From the NCBI GenBank assembly GCA_013397865.1, contig VZTI01004803.1, forward strand, positions 3,318,139 to 3,382,138: DNA of 64,000 nt, given 5' to 3'. This stretch comes from Struthidea cinerea (taxonomy: Eukaryota; Chordata; Aves; Passeriformes; Corcoracidae). The position numbers were made by a program, and so were the translations under genes. Numbering within the stretch: position 1 is the stretch's first letter; each line of letters starts with the position of its first letter. The notes below the pieces were generated by a model, which saw only the letters and a program-made list of their open reading frames with translations, was not told the DNA's origin and ran no database searches. Positions 14,729 through 25,725 of this stretch are shown here, one piece after another.

Positions 14729-15225
14729 AATCACAGAATCATAGAGTGATTTGGTTTGGCAGGGACCAAACCCAGATTATCCAGTCTAACCCCTTGCTGT
14801 AGATATAGACATCTTTCATTTGACCAGGTTGCTTAAAGTCCATTCAACCTGGTCTTAAACACTTCCAGGGATGGGGCATCCACAGCGTCTGGGCAACCTG
14901 CTGCAGTGCTACCACTCGTATTTGTGCAATATTTATTCCTTATGTCTGATCTAAACCTACTCTCTTTCAGTTTAAAACTCTTGCTCCTTGTCCTGTCATT
15001 ATGGGCCTTGGAAAGTCCCATAAGCCTCCTTTAAGCACAGGAAGGCTGAGGTAAGGCCTCCCCAACGCCTTCTCTTCTCCAGGCTGAACAACCCCAACTC
15101 TCTCAGTGTGTCTTCATGGGAGAGGTACTTCCGTCCCTTGATGGTTTTTGTGCCCTCTTCTGGATTTGCTCAAGCAGGTCCTTGCTTGTCCTGTGCCAGG
15201 GACCCCTGAACTGAATGCAGGACCC
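14729..15225 (-). mobile_element. CR1 LINE 3' end (antisense)
   Basis: It begins with the inverted CR1 terminus ('aatcacagaatcatagagtg'), then 'gatggggcatccacagcgtc', 'gggcaacctgctgcagtgc' and 'ctccaggctgaacaacccca', which is the full order of an antisense CR1 3' end. The 5' part of the element is missing, which is usual for CR1. Confidence 0.93.
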
Positions 15226-15690
15226 AACTGTAAATGCTGTAAATGGTTTCTATCTTTCTCTGTATGTCTTCAGTCCTTTGCTGGCCATTCCCCTGCGGTA
15301 ACCTCAGCCAAGCTGCGGCCACCACGGGAGATCAGACTACTGCAGGGCACCTGCCCGTCCTTCAGCGCATCAGCTCCTGCACTTGTTTGATCCCTCTCTG
15401 CTGCAGAGGAGGCAGACCGGTCACCTTTGTGTGCACGTGTTATTGATGGCGTTTTTAGAATTCCCGGGCAAGTGTCTCTTTTCCCCTTCCCTTCCAGCTA
15501 CCATTTCCTAGCCTTTTAGGCCAGCACGTTTGGCTTTACGGTGCGTTTAACACACAACAAGAGTATAACCTTGCCATCGTGCTTTAGTTGCGATCCTGCA
15601 AACACCGGGAATTGGTTATTTGCTTTTAGGGTGCTGAGCTGAAGTAGAAAATGCGTCTTATTTGTAGGGAACAACGTGCTACACCAACTA
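15226..15690. other. Intergenic stretch before the ZNF770 CpG island
   Basis: GC content rises along this stretch. I see no gene or clear repeat. It may hold upstream promoter elements of ZNF770, but I cannot point to a specific site. Confidence 0.4.
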
Positions 15691-16041
15691 AAAACTCATC
15701 AGCAGAGCCGGGGGCATTTTCTGCCTGGGCATAAATGAAGCCGGGAGCGCCTTCCCCGCCTGTCGTGCCGGCCCCAGCCCCGGCTCCGGCCCTGCGGCGG
15801 CGGGCGGGGCCGGATTGCGCGGGGGAACGGAAAGCTCCGGACCGGGTTTCCCGTTGTCCCGGTGCTATCCGGGGGGAAGAGTTTAGGCGGCAGCAATCCC
15901 AGGAGAGATGAGGAAGGTGGAGGTGCGGTAGCTGCTTCTCCAGGTCGCTCCCTTCTTCGCGCCCGGTCCCCTGGGCCGAGCCCGGCCCCGGCTGGGCGCT
16001 GTCGAACCCCGGGGCACCGCGGGGCCGGGCTGTGGCGGGAG

Positions 16042-16092
16042 NNNNNNNNNNNNNNNNNNNNNNNNNNNNNNNNNNNNNNNNNNNNNNNNNNN
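16042..16092. other. Assembly gap (51 Ns)
   Basis: A run of 51 undetermined bases sits inside the CpG island, flanked by very GC-rich sequence. The missing bases may contain part of the ZNF770 first exon or its splice donor. Confidence 0.99.
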
Positions 16093-16183
16093 GGAGCTCT
16101 CCGCGCGCGGGGGGGAGGCGCGGCGGGGCCGGGCGGCCGCGGGGCCCAGCAGGACCCGCTGTGCGCCGAGGGAGAGCCGCCCC

Positions 16184-16226
16184 GGGGGGGGGGTATATGC
16201 GTGTATATATGTGTGTGTTTGTGCGC
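16184..16226. repeat. G-run and TG/TA dinucleotide tract
   Basis: About ten consecutive G are followed by a mixed (TA)(TG) alternating purine-pyrimidine tract. This is sequence likely to be length-variable and hard to sequence. Confidence 0.85.
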
Positions 16227-17626
16227 GGTCTGCTGTCCGTAAGGGCCGCCTCGCCACCTGCTTCTAGGTTTCTAACTGCATTTACTTGTGTCCTGTTGGG
16301 GAAGTGTTGGTGTCTGGTTCCCCAGAGGTCTCAGGCCCCTGAAGCAGAACGTAGTTTGTTCTTAAACCAGCCGTGCTTCACCATCGTACATCTTTCACTT
16401 TGGGTTGCTACAAGGAAAACAGAGGAGAATGAAGAATGTTGGCTTTGAGGAGCCTTAATGCCTGATGTTGATTTCTCCGTAACTGGCGAGTGAAGGTTCC
16501 ATTTCTGGTGTGATTTGTTCCTCCGTTGTAGCAATCTAAACTTTTCTCTCGGGAGAGCTGGTGAGGAAGTCCAGCGGGCAACATGTTTGTCTTGGCACTC
16601 AGGTTCCTCTCTCTCTCTGGCATGCTATGTTTCATAAATCAGCAGCTTGATTTTCACTTTCTTATGTGTCATTAGTGTTACGGGAGACACCTTATGTTTC
16701 TTCGCACATCTAGTATTATAATTTGTTTTCTTATATAATTGTTTCTGGGAAATTATAAGCATTAGCATGCCTCAAGGATTTGAAGATACAATAAATGCAG
16801 AAGAATCCTGCCCGGTAAATTTTGAAATATATTGAATTTTGAATTCCTAAATGACCTATTTTGAATTACAGTAACGAGTCACCAAAAAACAAGCAGGAAT
16901 ATATTATCTTGTATAGGATCAGCGGTGTGGGAATTTGAGAAGTGTTTGTACAACCTTCTTTGGAGACCTTCAATGTAGGCAGAGCAATCCCCCCACATAA
17001 CTTATTTGTATGCTCATTAAGAAACACTTTGCAGCTGTTAAGGACAATAATACACTTGAATTCTTTCTACTGTAATTTGAAGCCAGTTTCATTCACAACA
17101 ATAAATGGTTTGGGGAACAGCTTATTTCTGTTTTCCTTAAAAGTGATTCTTCTGCTTTGTTTTGCAGGGCATGTGTGTGTTATTTTTTTTAATCATGTCT
17201 CCTCTTTTTTAACTTAAATATTCCCAGTTACTTTAATCTTTTCTTCTATATTTTGCATTTAAGCTCATATCATTCTTGATTCTCTTCTCAGAATTAATTC
17301 ATTCCAATCAGTTCATACATTTGACTCGATTTGAAGGGCAGTATTCAAACCTAGATAGACTACTCCAGCTGAGTTCTAAACAGTATTAAGTAAGTAATAA
17401 GGATGATTTATGTCCTCTCAAAGCTTTACATCTGTTCACCCATCCTGGTATGGGCGGTAGCCTTTGGCATAGTCACCTTCCGTTCCACTCTAGGTCTTTT
17501 CTGCACTATAACCTAGTAAGATATCCTCTTCCAGTTGATTATTCTGTCCTAAATTGAAGATCTTGCTTTTATCTTTATTCAAGTGCCCTTCCTTGTTGGT
17601 TGTTTGCTTTTTTGTTGGAGCTTATT

Positions 17627-17650
17627 GTTTGTTTTGTTTTGTTTTGTTGT
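17627..17650. repeat. (TTTTG)n simple repeat
   Basis: Three to four consecutive TTTTG units follow a looser GTTT-rich stretch. Confidence 0.85.
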
Positions 17651-19599
17651 AAAAACCCAAAACACCATAATGCAAACTTTTCTGATTAGTTAAGACTAGA
17701 TTAGAATTCAGAATTTTCTTCCATCCTGTTTTTATTTTGTTGCAGCTTGCTGCCATCTGTAATATTAAGGAAACAGTTAATCATTAAATGATACTACTTA
17801 GGAGGGTCCTCTCTGAACTTTCAATGGCCTACGTAACTTGATTATATTTTTCTGCATGACCTTGCAGCCAAGATGAAAAGTAGTGTCAGTTTAATATTAA
17901 ATTGGACCTTTGCCATTAACTAAATCCTTATCACATAGGGAGGTACATTTTCTAACTCTAATTAGGACAAGCCTGTGTACTTTCAAGGCTAGCAGGAAGC
18001 AATATTCCAAGCTTATCTTTTGCTCTTTGATCTTTAGCAGCAGCATGTTTATTCCTTAGATGTCCAAAGCACAGAGCACCCTGAAATAGATGTGGAGAAG
18101 CCTGTCCTTAGTAAATAGGATTTGAAAATATATTTGGGCCACACAGTAATGCCTATCTTGGCTCCTTTCTCCTTCCCTTGCATCCGCTTAGTTTAGCTTA
18201 TCTGAGCCTTCAGTCCTTCACAGGGCAAGAAGATCACAGCAAGAAGCTCTGCCCTGCTTTTGACACCTTGTGCTACAGAGCATTTTCCTCATTCACCAGA
18301 TAGAATTTTAAAAAATGTATAAGCTAAATACAAAATCCCTTGTGTAATATGCCACAGCTGTCTCTTACTTCGGACTTTTTTTCCTTGCATGTCACTGTAG
18401 TGTTTGAGCATTTTCCTGATGTGTAAATTAGATCTGTATGACAGTATGTTAACTGAAATTCATCACTCTTTACAGTTCTTCCTCAGGAGGTTTTCTTTCC
18501 CTGCTAATGGAGGCTGCCTTGAGCTGCACAGAAACTCAGCACAGCAGAGAATCTTTTCTCCTTTTCTCAGCCTGCCTGTCTTTAGCTTCATGGTAGCACA
18601 AACTAGAAGGCATTTGGTGTCATACACTTACTCTCTCTAAACTCCCAGCTTTCACATGCTGTGACAACAACTGGGAGGAAAAGGGGGTGTCCTAAAAGTG
18701 TTGTGTTTTCTTGCATCTTCAAAAGAAGACTGAAACTGAGTAGCTGCTAAAATTCTACAGGAAAAGAGAACAGGAAAGGAAAAGTTGACTTTTTCAACTG
18801 CTTTATCTATCCTGAAGTGTTTCAGTGAGATTTAGAAACTCCTCAGTGTAGTGACAATCACATCTAAGGTGGACATCCAAATGTTCCTTATTAAAGCCCA
18901 CAGTTATATAGGAACATATCTCTTAGGGGGTGGAACAATTCTGCCTCATGACCAGGTTTTCTTTCCATTAAGCTTAAGAAAAATCTTGATTCACCAGATA
19001 TTTTCAGTCTTTGTGCATGGTTCTTGAATCTCATTGTGACTTGCTTTAAATTGCAGTAGGCTTTTATTCTTTGCAATTACTTTGAATAGATTTCTGAATT
19101 TTTTTAAAATAAGGACTAACTCTTTGTGAAGTGATGGGTTTTGGAGACACTGAAAAATTTAATTTTTTATTCTGCTGGTATGTTGAATGAATATGCAACT
19201 TGTAACAACTTTGAGATACACAAGACATTTCCACTAACTATAATTTGTAGTACTTTGATACTACAGCTCACAAGTGCTATTATGCTCTTGCTTTAAAGTT
19301 TGCTCCCTTCATCTGTTTTCTTTTATATTGGTAATATTATAGAGGTATTTTTATTCTGTTGTTTTTACTATGCTTGTGGACTGGAATACTTAATCTTGGA
19401 TGCTGCAATTTAGGAATGAAGTGACCAGTTGAAAGTAGTCCAGAGATTATTAAAAACATCAATCTTTTTTTTTTTTTGTGGACCAAAAAGCAATACTTGG
19501 AAAACCCCAGAATTTTCCTATTTTTGAAACAAAAGGGGAGAAAGCAGACTTTGAATACCTGAAGGTGTGACAGGGAACACTGACAATAACTTTGAAGTA

Positions 19600-19790
19600 A
19601 AGAAAGGCTCAGCTGAGTGCAAGGAAAATCTTCATGAGAAGGTGACACGTCGAAGCAGGAGCCCTGGTGAGGTTAAGGAACATCCTCACTGGAAGTTTTT
19701 AAGACCACTTTGGAGGCTGTCTAGATGTGGGTTGGCCTCACAGTGGAAGGCTTGGGCTAAATGTTTGGTTGGGGTACTTTCTAGCCGTTC
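19600..19790 (+). mobile_element. Possible degraded CR1 fragment
   Basis: The phrases 'tggaagtttttaagaccact' and 'gtctagatgtgggttggcct' resemble the CR1 3' stretch that normally reads as 'ttttcaagacccgtctggac' and the following segment. It is heavily diverged and the ends cannot be placed. Confidence 0.4.
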
Positions 19791-20684
19791 TTAAGAATAT
19801 TTTAATAACTTTTCATGCAGTCAGGAGCTTGCAAATTTTTTTTTTGTTGTTTGTACGTCATTGAGCTGAGACACACTAGCTTGCCCAGTTGTATTCCATC
19901 AGTTGAAAATTCAAAGAAAATAAAACTATTTAATTGTTTTGGTTTAGACTGAAACAATAATGATGATTAATTATGATAACTACCTTGGTATTCGTGATGA
20001 TGTCACAGTATATGCATGGTTAGGTATCACAACCCTGATATTCTACCTTTATAGTGAGATAGCGAACATAACCTCTGTTTTTTTCATGTTCTAGGAGTTG
20101 TCTTTGTTATGATTATAGTTTATGACTAGTGTGTTGCTCTTGCTGACTGGCTCCAGCATTTGTCACTTTGAGAGAAATCAAAATTGATTATACTGCTAGA
20201 TACAGTTGATAAGATGCAGAAACGTGAATAGTAAGTTTAACAATATATTGAAGCTAAGTGTTTTTATTTTTATTAACTCTGCATTCATTTAACGTATTTC
20301 TGAAGCACAAGAAATCTTAGTTCTTCTCTTTTTCTCCCATCTTCATAAATATTATATTTGGGAGTTAGAATTACTGCTGTAGAGAAGACATTTATTACAA
20401 TAAGTTCTTGAAATTTTTTTACTGTAGCTGAACTGTGTATTATTTGGAAGAGCATGCATTTATAGCACAGATGACTTAAACTTGTTTTTCTTCTGGAAAG
20501 TAATCTAGTTTTTCTGTATCATATAACATAACTAATGATTACTCTGTTACAAGGAAAGTATTTTAAGCTAGATTAAATCAAGAGTATGCTAATCTAGATA
20601 CTTTTGGTATCTTATGTACAAAACAAGAGGCAAACTTAGGCAATTATTAATATAGGCTAAATAATACTCTCTTTCTTATTTTAG

Positions 20685-20826
20685 GGACCTGTGGAATTTA
20701 AGAATCTCTCGCCTAAGAAAATTTGCTGCTTCTACGGCTTTCCATCTTAGTGTGCACTCGATGACTTCACTTGAAATACATATCTGAAGAAATTAAGAGT
20801 AGGCGAGGTGTAATTACCTTTTAAAA
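20685..20826 (+). other. ZNF770: ZNF770 5'UTR segment of the coding exon
   Basis: It follows a good acceptor (pyrimidine tract ending TTTTAG at 20,681-20,684) and precedes the ATG. It contains stops in all frames and one short upstream ORF. That the coding exon begins here is inferred from the acceptor and from the human gene layout (coding sequence in the last exon). Confidence 0.6.
20761..20787 (+). promoter_or_regulatory. Upstream ORF in the ZNF770 5'UTR
   Basis: An ATG 66 bases before the main start opens an eight-codon frame (MTSLEIHI) that ends in TGA well before the main ATG. Its context is weak (T at -3, A at +4), so leaky scanning would be expected. A regulatory role is inference only. 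Confidence 0.4.
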
Positions 20827-23019
20827 ATGTTAAAAGTTCACCATTGTGTAACAGCTGTCAAGATACCCAAGAAAAAGCCATATATTTGTGACATGTGCTA
20901 TAAACAGTTTGAAACTCCATCAAAATTAGCTAGGCATTATCTCATACATACTGGTCAAAAGCCATTTGAATGTCATGTATGCAATAAAACATTTAGGCAG
21001 CTAGTCCACCTGGAGAGGCATCAGTTAACCCATAATCTGCCTTTTAAGTGTATTGTTTGTTACAGAAACTTCAGAAATGTAATCACTTTCTTAAAGCATC
21101 AGCAGCTTCATCATGAAAATTATGAGAATGATGCAAAGGAAGCAGAAGACTATGCGAATTCTGAGGAAGACAGGGCCACGTGTGGCGTATTTCATTGTTC
21201 TGTGTGCTGGAAACCTTTTACAACTGAAGAGAGGTGGATGCTGCATCAGTGTCTCAAGTCAGATCATCTACATGGTGCCAGAAGGAGAAAGAAGAAAACT
21301 CACGCTTGTGAATCATGTAACAAGACATTTCCATCAAGATCCAAGCTAGAAAGACACTTCCTTATTCACACTGGCCAGAAACCTTTTAAGTGTTCTTCAT
21401 GTGGCAAATCTTTCAGACAGTCAACACACTTGAAAATTCATCAGCTCACACACACTGAAGAAAGGCCTTTTCAGTGCTGTTTTTGTCAGAAGGGATTTAA
21501 AATACAGAGCAAACTCATGAAGCATAAACAGCTCCATGCCAGAAATAAGACTTTCACCAATATTGTATGCAAAGCAAAGGCTCTTAAATATCCCAGACCA
21601 CGCAACCTGTTGGAAGGAAGGAGGGATAGTTTTGAGAATGCTGACACACACAAGTCACAGGAGAATGACCCACATGATGTGCACTCAATTTATATTGTAC
21701 CCTTTCAGTGCCCAGCATGTGAGCAGTGTTTTGAAACAGAGCATGTTCTAAAGTTGCACAAATGTTGTTATTCAAGAGACAGCAGAAGTTCAAATAATGG
21801 TACAACAGCATGCAGACACACAATCAGCAGGAAAAATAAGACCCTGATGAAACTGAAGCATACTGGAGGAAAGGCAACAGATTTTTCTCTGGGTAACAGA
21901 AAAAAAATTAAATCAGGTCACGTTAGAAGTCCTGACCTGGTTGCAGCTAGAGACCAGCGTTGTGATCAGCATGTGTCCACTAAACCGTCCAAGGATTGCC
22001 AGAGCAGGCGTGACATGCACAAGTCGGTTTGTACTCAGATGAAGAGAATGTTTGCTGTGCAATTATCTTGGCAAGAGTACCCACAACCTCTTGACTTGGG
22101 CAGTAATTTAAAAGGTGTGCTTCCTGGTGAATGCATGTTAAACGTCGATGATTCACTGGATAATAAAGATGATGCTTTTTATGGTTCATCAAATGATAGT
22201 TTCTTTGATAATCCAGAAGTACCTCACTGTGCTTTTACAGCTTCTGCTAAAAATATACATAACAGACACAAAGTGTGTAAATGTGACAGATGTGAAAAAT
22301 TTTTTCCATCTTCATCCAAACTTCAAAGACATTATCTTATACACACGGGACAAAAGCCCTTCGGCTGTAATGTTTGTGGGAAGACATTTAGACAGTCAGC
22401 TCACTTAAAAAGACATCAGCTCACCCATACTGAAAAAAGACCCTGTAAAAGCCCAGTTTGCCAGGTAGAATTTGAAAACCTGAACAAACTTTTCAATCAT
22501 CAGGGAGATCACACTGAATTTAAGTCTTCTCAGCCTGTGGGTTATTCAGGTTATTCTCAAACACCTTCACAGCCATCTGGCTTTCAAGAATTTGAGCTGA
22601 TTCAGTCAAACCAAGCAGCTGAAATCAAAGTTGAAATCGAGTCAGGGGACCTTGCTCTTGACACCAGCAGTAGAAACCCACAGCCGTATTTGTGCAGTAA
22701 ATTGTTGGAAATGGAGCAAAGCTGTTACAGGTATTGGCATGATTTTTCTGAAGGTACTGAAAAAAGTGAAGTTGTTAACAAATATCAATGCAGTATCTGC
22801 TTTAAAACTTTCAAATCTCCTTCTAAGCTTGAAAGACATCACCTAATGCATGCTGGACAGAAGCCATTTGAATGTTTAGTTTGTGGAAGAAAATTCAGAC
22901 AGGCCCCACATTTGAAAAGACACCACCTTACTCATTTTAAAGAGAGCTTAAAGCTTAGTTCCACTGAGGAACAAGCAGAGAATGTGTTAGTTTTATCAAA
23001 ACTGGATGATGTCCTATGA
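20827..23019 (+). CDS. ZNF770: Zinc finger protein 770, complete in one exon
   Basis: A 730-residue C2H2 zinc-finger protein, presumed nuclear and DNA-binding. It is recognised by finger order, the HSIYIVPFQCPxC block near residue 286, the FQCCFCQKGFKIQSKL block near 215, and its position before AQR. Human ZNF770 is about 690 residues. Canonical fingers are at 21-41, 49-69, 75-95, 161-181, 189-209, 217-237, 486-506, 514-534, 655-675 and 683-703, with a C2HC finger at 295-313. Degenerate fingers lie near 124-142 and 540-562. There is no KRAB or SCAN domain. Four TGQKP-linked finger pairs are near copies of one another. The 240-485 and 563-650 stretches look disordered; the second has an IKVE SUMO-type motif at 600-603. 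The chosen ATG is the first in frame after the stop at 20,800. Human begins about eight residues earlier, but no ATG exists there. A at -3 gives acceptable context. No frame breaks are seen. Confidence 0.94.
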   Translation: MLKVHHCVTAVKIPKKKPYICDMCYKQFETPSKLARHYLIHTGQKPFECHVCNKTFRQLVHLERHQLTHNLPFKCIVCYRNFRNVITFLKHQQLHHENYENDAKEAEDYANSEEDRATCGVFHCSVCWKPFTTEERWMLHQCLKSDHLHGARRRKKKTHACESCNKTFPSRSKLERHFLIHTGQKPFKCSSCGKSFRQSTHLKIHQLTHTEERPFQCCFCQKGFKIQSKLMKHKQLHARNKTFTNIVCKAKALKYPRPRNLLEGRRDSFENADTHKSQENDPHDVHSIYIVPFQCPACEQCFETEHVLKLHKCCYSRDSRSSNNGTTACRHTISRKNKTLMKLKHTGGKATDFSLGNRKKIKSGHVRSPDLVAARDQRCDQHVSTKPSKDCQSRRDMHKSVCTQMKRMFAVQLSWQEYPQPLDLGSNLKGVLPGECMLNVDDSLDNKDDAFYGSSNDSFFDNPEVPHCAFTASAKNIHNRHKVCKCDRCEKFFPSSSKLQRHYLIHTGQKPFGCNVCGKTFRQSAHLKRHQLTHTEKRPCKSPVCQVEFENLNKLFNHQGDHTEFKSSQPVGYSGYSQTPSQPSGFQEFELIQSNQAAEIKVEIESGDLALDTSSRNPQPYLCSKLLEMEQSCYRYWHDFSEGTEKSEVVNKYQCSICFKTFKSPSKLERHHLMHAGQKPFECLVCGRKFRQAPHLKRHHLTHFKESLKLSSTEEQAENVLVLSKLDDVL

Positions 23020-24680
23020 AATAATACTTTAAAATTTTTTGGTTGCGTAATTATAAAATACTTATATTAGGCCAAAAAATTAACCGTAGGGGGTTATATT
23101 TTCTATAACAGAGATGATGTGGTGAAGTTAATTTACTGTCTTCAGAACTGTCTACTTGATACAATTTGTGAGATACTACTGTTAAGATGTTTTTTAAAAA
23201 TGCAGCAAACCCACACACACACTCTTTGCATTCCCTTTGGCTAAATTAATTTATAAATACGCATTCGTATTGTATCAATAGTGTTGCAGCAATCTGCAGA
23301 GTTCCATGAGTAAGACAGTTTAAAAGTTTTACCTTTTCCCATATAGTATTTTATGTTCAGTGATAACTATCAGAAAAGTAAAGACAAAAAGGTAATTTTG
23401 AGAATAAGGAAAAAAAGGTCCTTTTAGTTTCTTCTGGCTCTCCGTATGTTGCAAGCAAAGGACATTTGCTGTATTTATCCCATACTTCTAAAAAATGGTT
23501 ATTTTTAGATAAAAGACAAAAAAAGAAGAGAGTAGAAAAAGGGGAGAAAGTTTCATGAGAACAATATTGATGTGGCATTATAGAACATTCTGTTTTCTAT
23601 AGGATAGGAAAAAATACCTGCTTTGTAATGTGCTTGGAGAGCTATACATGAGGAATTAGATCATTTCCCTTTTTATACAAAATACAAGGAGACAATGCTA
23701 TAATGTTAGGATTTATAATCAATAAATCCATTTTACCACTTCATTAACTCCACTTCCTTGTAAATCCCTTGCCTTCTCTAGCATTTTTGGCCAATTCATA
23801 CTTTACTGAGCTATTTTTCTGTAAGAAAAGAAGACAAGAAATTATCATTAATGTTACAAATGGGCTTACTATCTGTTCAGTCTCCTTTCCTTCTAGGATA
23901 CATAGCGAACCAGTAAAAGAAACGTTCTCTAAGATGTGATAATAACTCAGATGAGCAGTTTTGTCAGGAAGTCATATTCTCATTACATTAAATATAAGAG
24001 ACTGAAAATTACTTTTAGCTGAAATTAAGTAATTCTGGTATTGTATTAATAGAATCTGTAGTTATACTTTCTGGTAAGTAGATGGTTTTGCCCATTGTGC
24101 CAATGGGGCTGGCAAGAAGTGTAAGTACAGTGCAGCTTCATACATTATGAACAAGAATGAAGTTTGTTTCTTCTTTTTTTCCTCTGAAGAAACTACCTTT
24201 TAGGATACTTTCTTTGTTATGCAACTTTTGAGTAGTTGAAACCAGAAGTTCTTAATCTTATTTCTAAATTTACATATCTGTAAGATACCTGACATTGTTT
24301 TCAGTATTTAAATAGATCCATATTTAAGTAAAATGGATTTGATTTTTTTTTATTTTTGAAGTGGCACAAACTTTGTAGTACTTGGTAAATATGAAGTGAA
24401 GGGCAAAATTGTTTTCATACATGTTATTCTTTTCCATTTTCAGCGAGAATAAAACCAGGGAAAATACTCGGAAACAAGTCTGTAGTTACTATGCTTTTTG
24501 TATGACAGACAAATTCAGTACATTAATAATGACTTTAGTTATATATTGAGATTTTTTTCTCCCTATGTGAATTGTTTCATATTGAAAGACAAAATGCTGT
24601 ATAAAATGTTTTCAAAGCGTATTTGTAGAGCTCTTTTAAAATACTTGTAATAAACTATTTTATTTATATTGTACTTTCAT
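23020..24680 (+). other. ZNF770: ZNF770 3'UTR
   Basis: AT-rich sequence after the TGA stop, with no further exon. Possible poly(A) signals AATAAA occur at 23,721 and 24,448. The best is at 24,649, which is followed by U- and GU-rich sequence. Use of the upstream sites would give shorter transcripts. Confidence 0.6.
24649..24654 (+). terminator. ZNF770: Poly(A) signal of ZNF770
   Basis: AATAAA is followed within about 30 bases by 'ttcattgtgtgttttatgtg', a GU-rich downstream element. It is the strongest of three AATAAA hexamers after the stop codon. Confidence 0.65.
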
Positions 24681-25725
24681 TGTGTGTTTTATGTGCAAAC
24701 CAGAGTTTTGAAACTACATAACATGCATTATGTAGAAAAGACTGCATATCAAAATAACTAACTTTAAATGTTAGAATAATAGGTCTGGTTTCAGATTTTG
24801 TTATAAAACATAAACATGTTTAAAGATAATAACATCTTTCTTAAGGAGTTAGTAATTTAAAAATGCTATGAGAAGGTTTAAAGAACAAAACTTTCATGTT
24901 TTGAAAATACCAGTTTAAGTAAAATGAAGGGAATGTAATACAAAAAGATATTTTTGTAATAGACATTTGCAGGAAGGGTTACTGTCTGATTAATTTGGAA
25001 AGTAATGAAGTCTTTGGGCTTGGATTTTGGAGCCACAATGTTTATCTGGCTCTCCATCCTGTCATAAAGAGTTTTGTGTCTGTATAAATTCATGATTTTA
25101 TGGGGATTATTCCATAAGCTAGCTAGAAAGGGGTTAAATGGTTTCTAAGAGTCAGGAGAGAAAAAAAACTGAGATTGAAATCCTGTGTCTTGCAGTTAAC
25201 TGTAAAATTCTTCAAGTATCTGTGAGAATTTGAACTAGAACAGTTTTCTCTGTATTCACAATAACATTTTTTGTTGTTCATTAGTATGTCAGTCATTTTC
25301 CATAATGCTTCAAGGCAAGTTCAAGCCATCAATCTTTCAAGTATCTTTGGTGGCAGAAACATTGCCTGTGGTTTTGTTAGAATGAACTGATGGCTAATAC
25401 TAATAATCTGATAGTACTGAAGTAGTGGGGTTTTTTTGAGACTGTGCAGAACCAAAGCATATTCTACAGAGGAAAACAGTGGGTCCTCTTGTGTTAATGA
25501 GCTCCTCCTGCGGAGAACTTCTCCAATAGCATGGGTTTAGCACTGAGGTTGTTCTATGTGGAATAGAAGAAGGGTCAAATATTTTAAAACAAGCAGAAAA
25601 AGGTAGAAGCGATTTTTTGAAGACAAATTATGCAACTGCAGTACTAACTGATCACATCATCCATTTTCTGTCTAGGAGATGTGTCTATGGATACCTTTAA
25701 AATGTGCTGCACTGTCATTGCAGTG
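24681..25725. other. Intergenic AT-rich DNA
   Basis: No gene or clear repeat is visible between the ZNF770 poly(A) site and the LTR-like segment. Confidence 0.5.

Larger units (their letters stand above)
15690..16260 (+). promoter_or_regulatory. CpG island, probable ZNF770 promoter and first non-coding exon
   Basis: This is a dense run of CpG and GC-box-like sequence in otherwise AT-rich DNA, about 4.4 kb upstream of the ZNF770 coding exon and on the side expected for its promoter. No TATA box stands out. The first exon and its splice donor cannot be fixed, because 51 Ns sit in the middle and several GT candidates exist. Which gene it serves is inferred from position. Confidence 0.7.
16260..20684 (+). 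other. Probable ZNF770 5'UTR intron
   Basis: AT-rich sequence runs between the CpG island and the acceptor at 20,683-20,684 (polypyrimidine tract 'ctctctttcttattttag'). It contains no supportable coding gene. It includes a (TTTTG)n run at 17,627-17,650 and a CR1-like relic near 19,600-19,790. Extra non-coding exons inside it cannot be excluded. Confidence 0.55.

Noticed and set aside
15862..16257. Open frames of about 125 codons on both strands in the first CpG island
   Set aside because: They run through the 51 Ns, have GC-rich promoter composition, and lack any conserved protein feature. They are artefacts of stop-poor GC-rich DNA.
19337..19648. Open frame of 103 codons on the minus strand
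   Set aside because: It includes a poly-A derived lysine run, has no domain, and lies in the presumed ZNF770 5'UTR intron.
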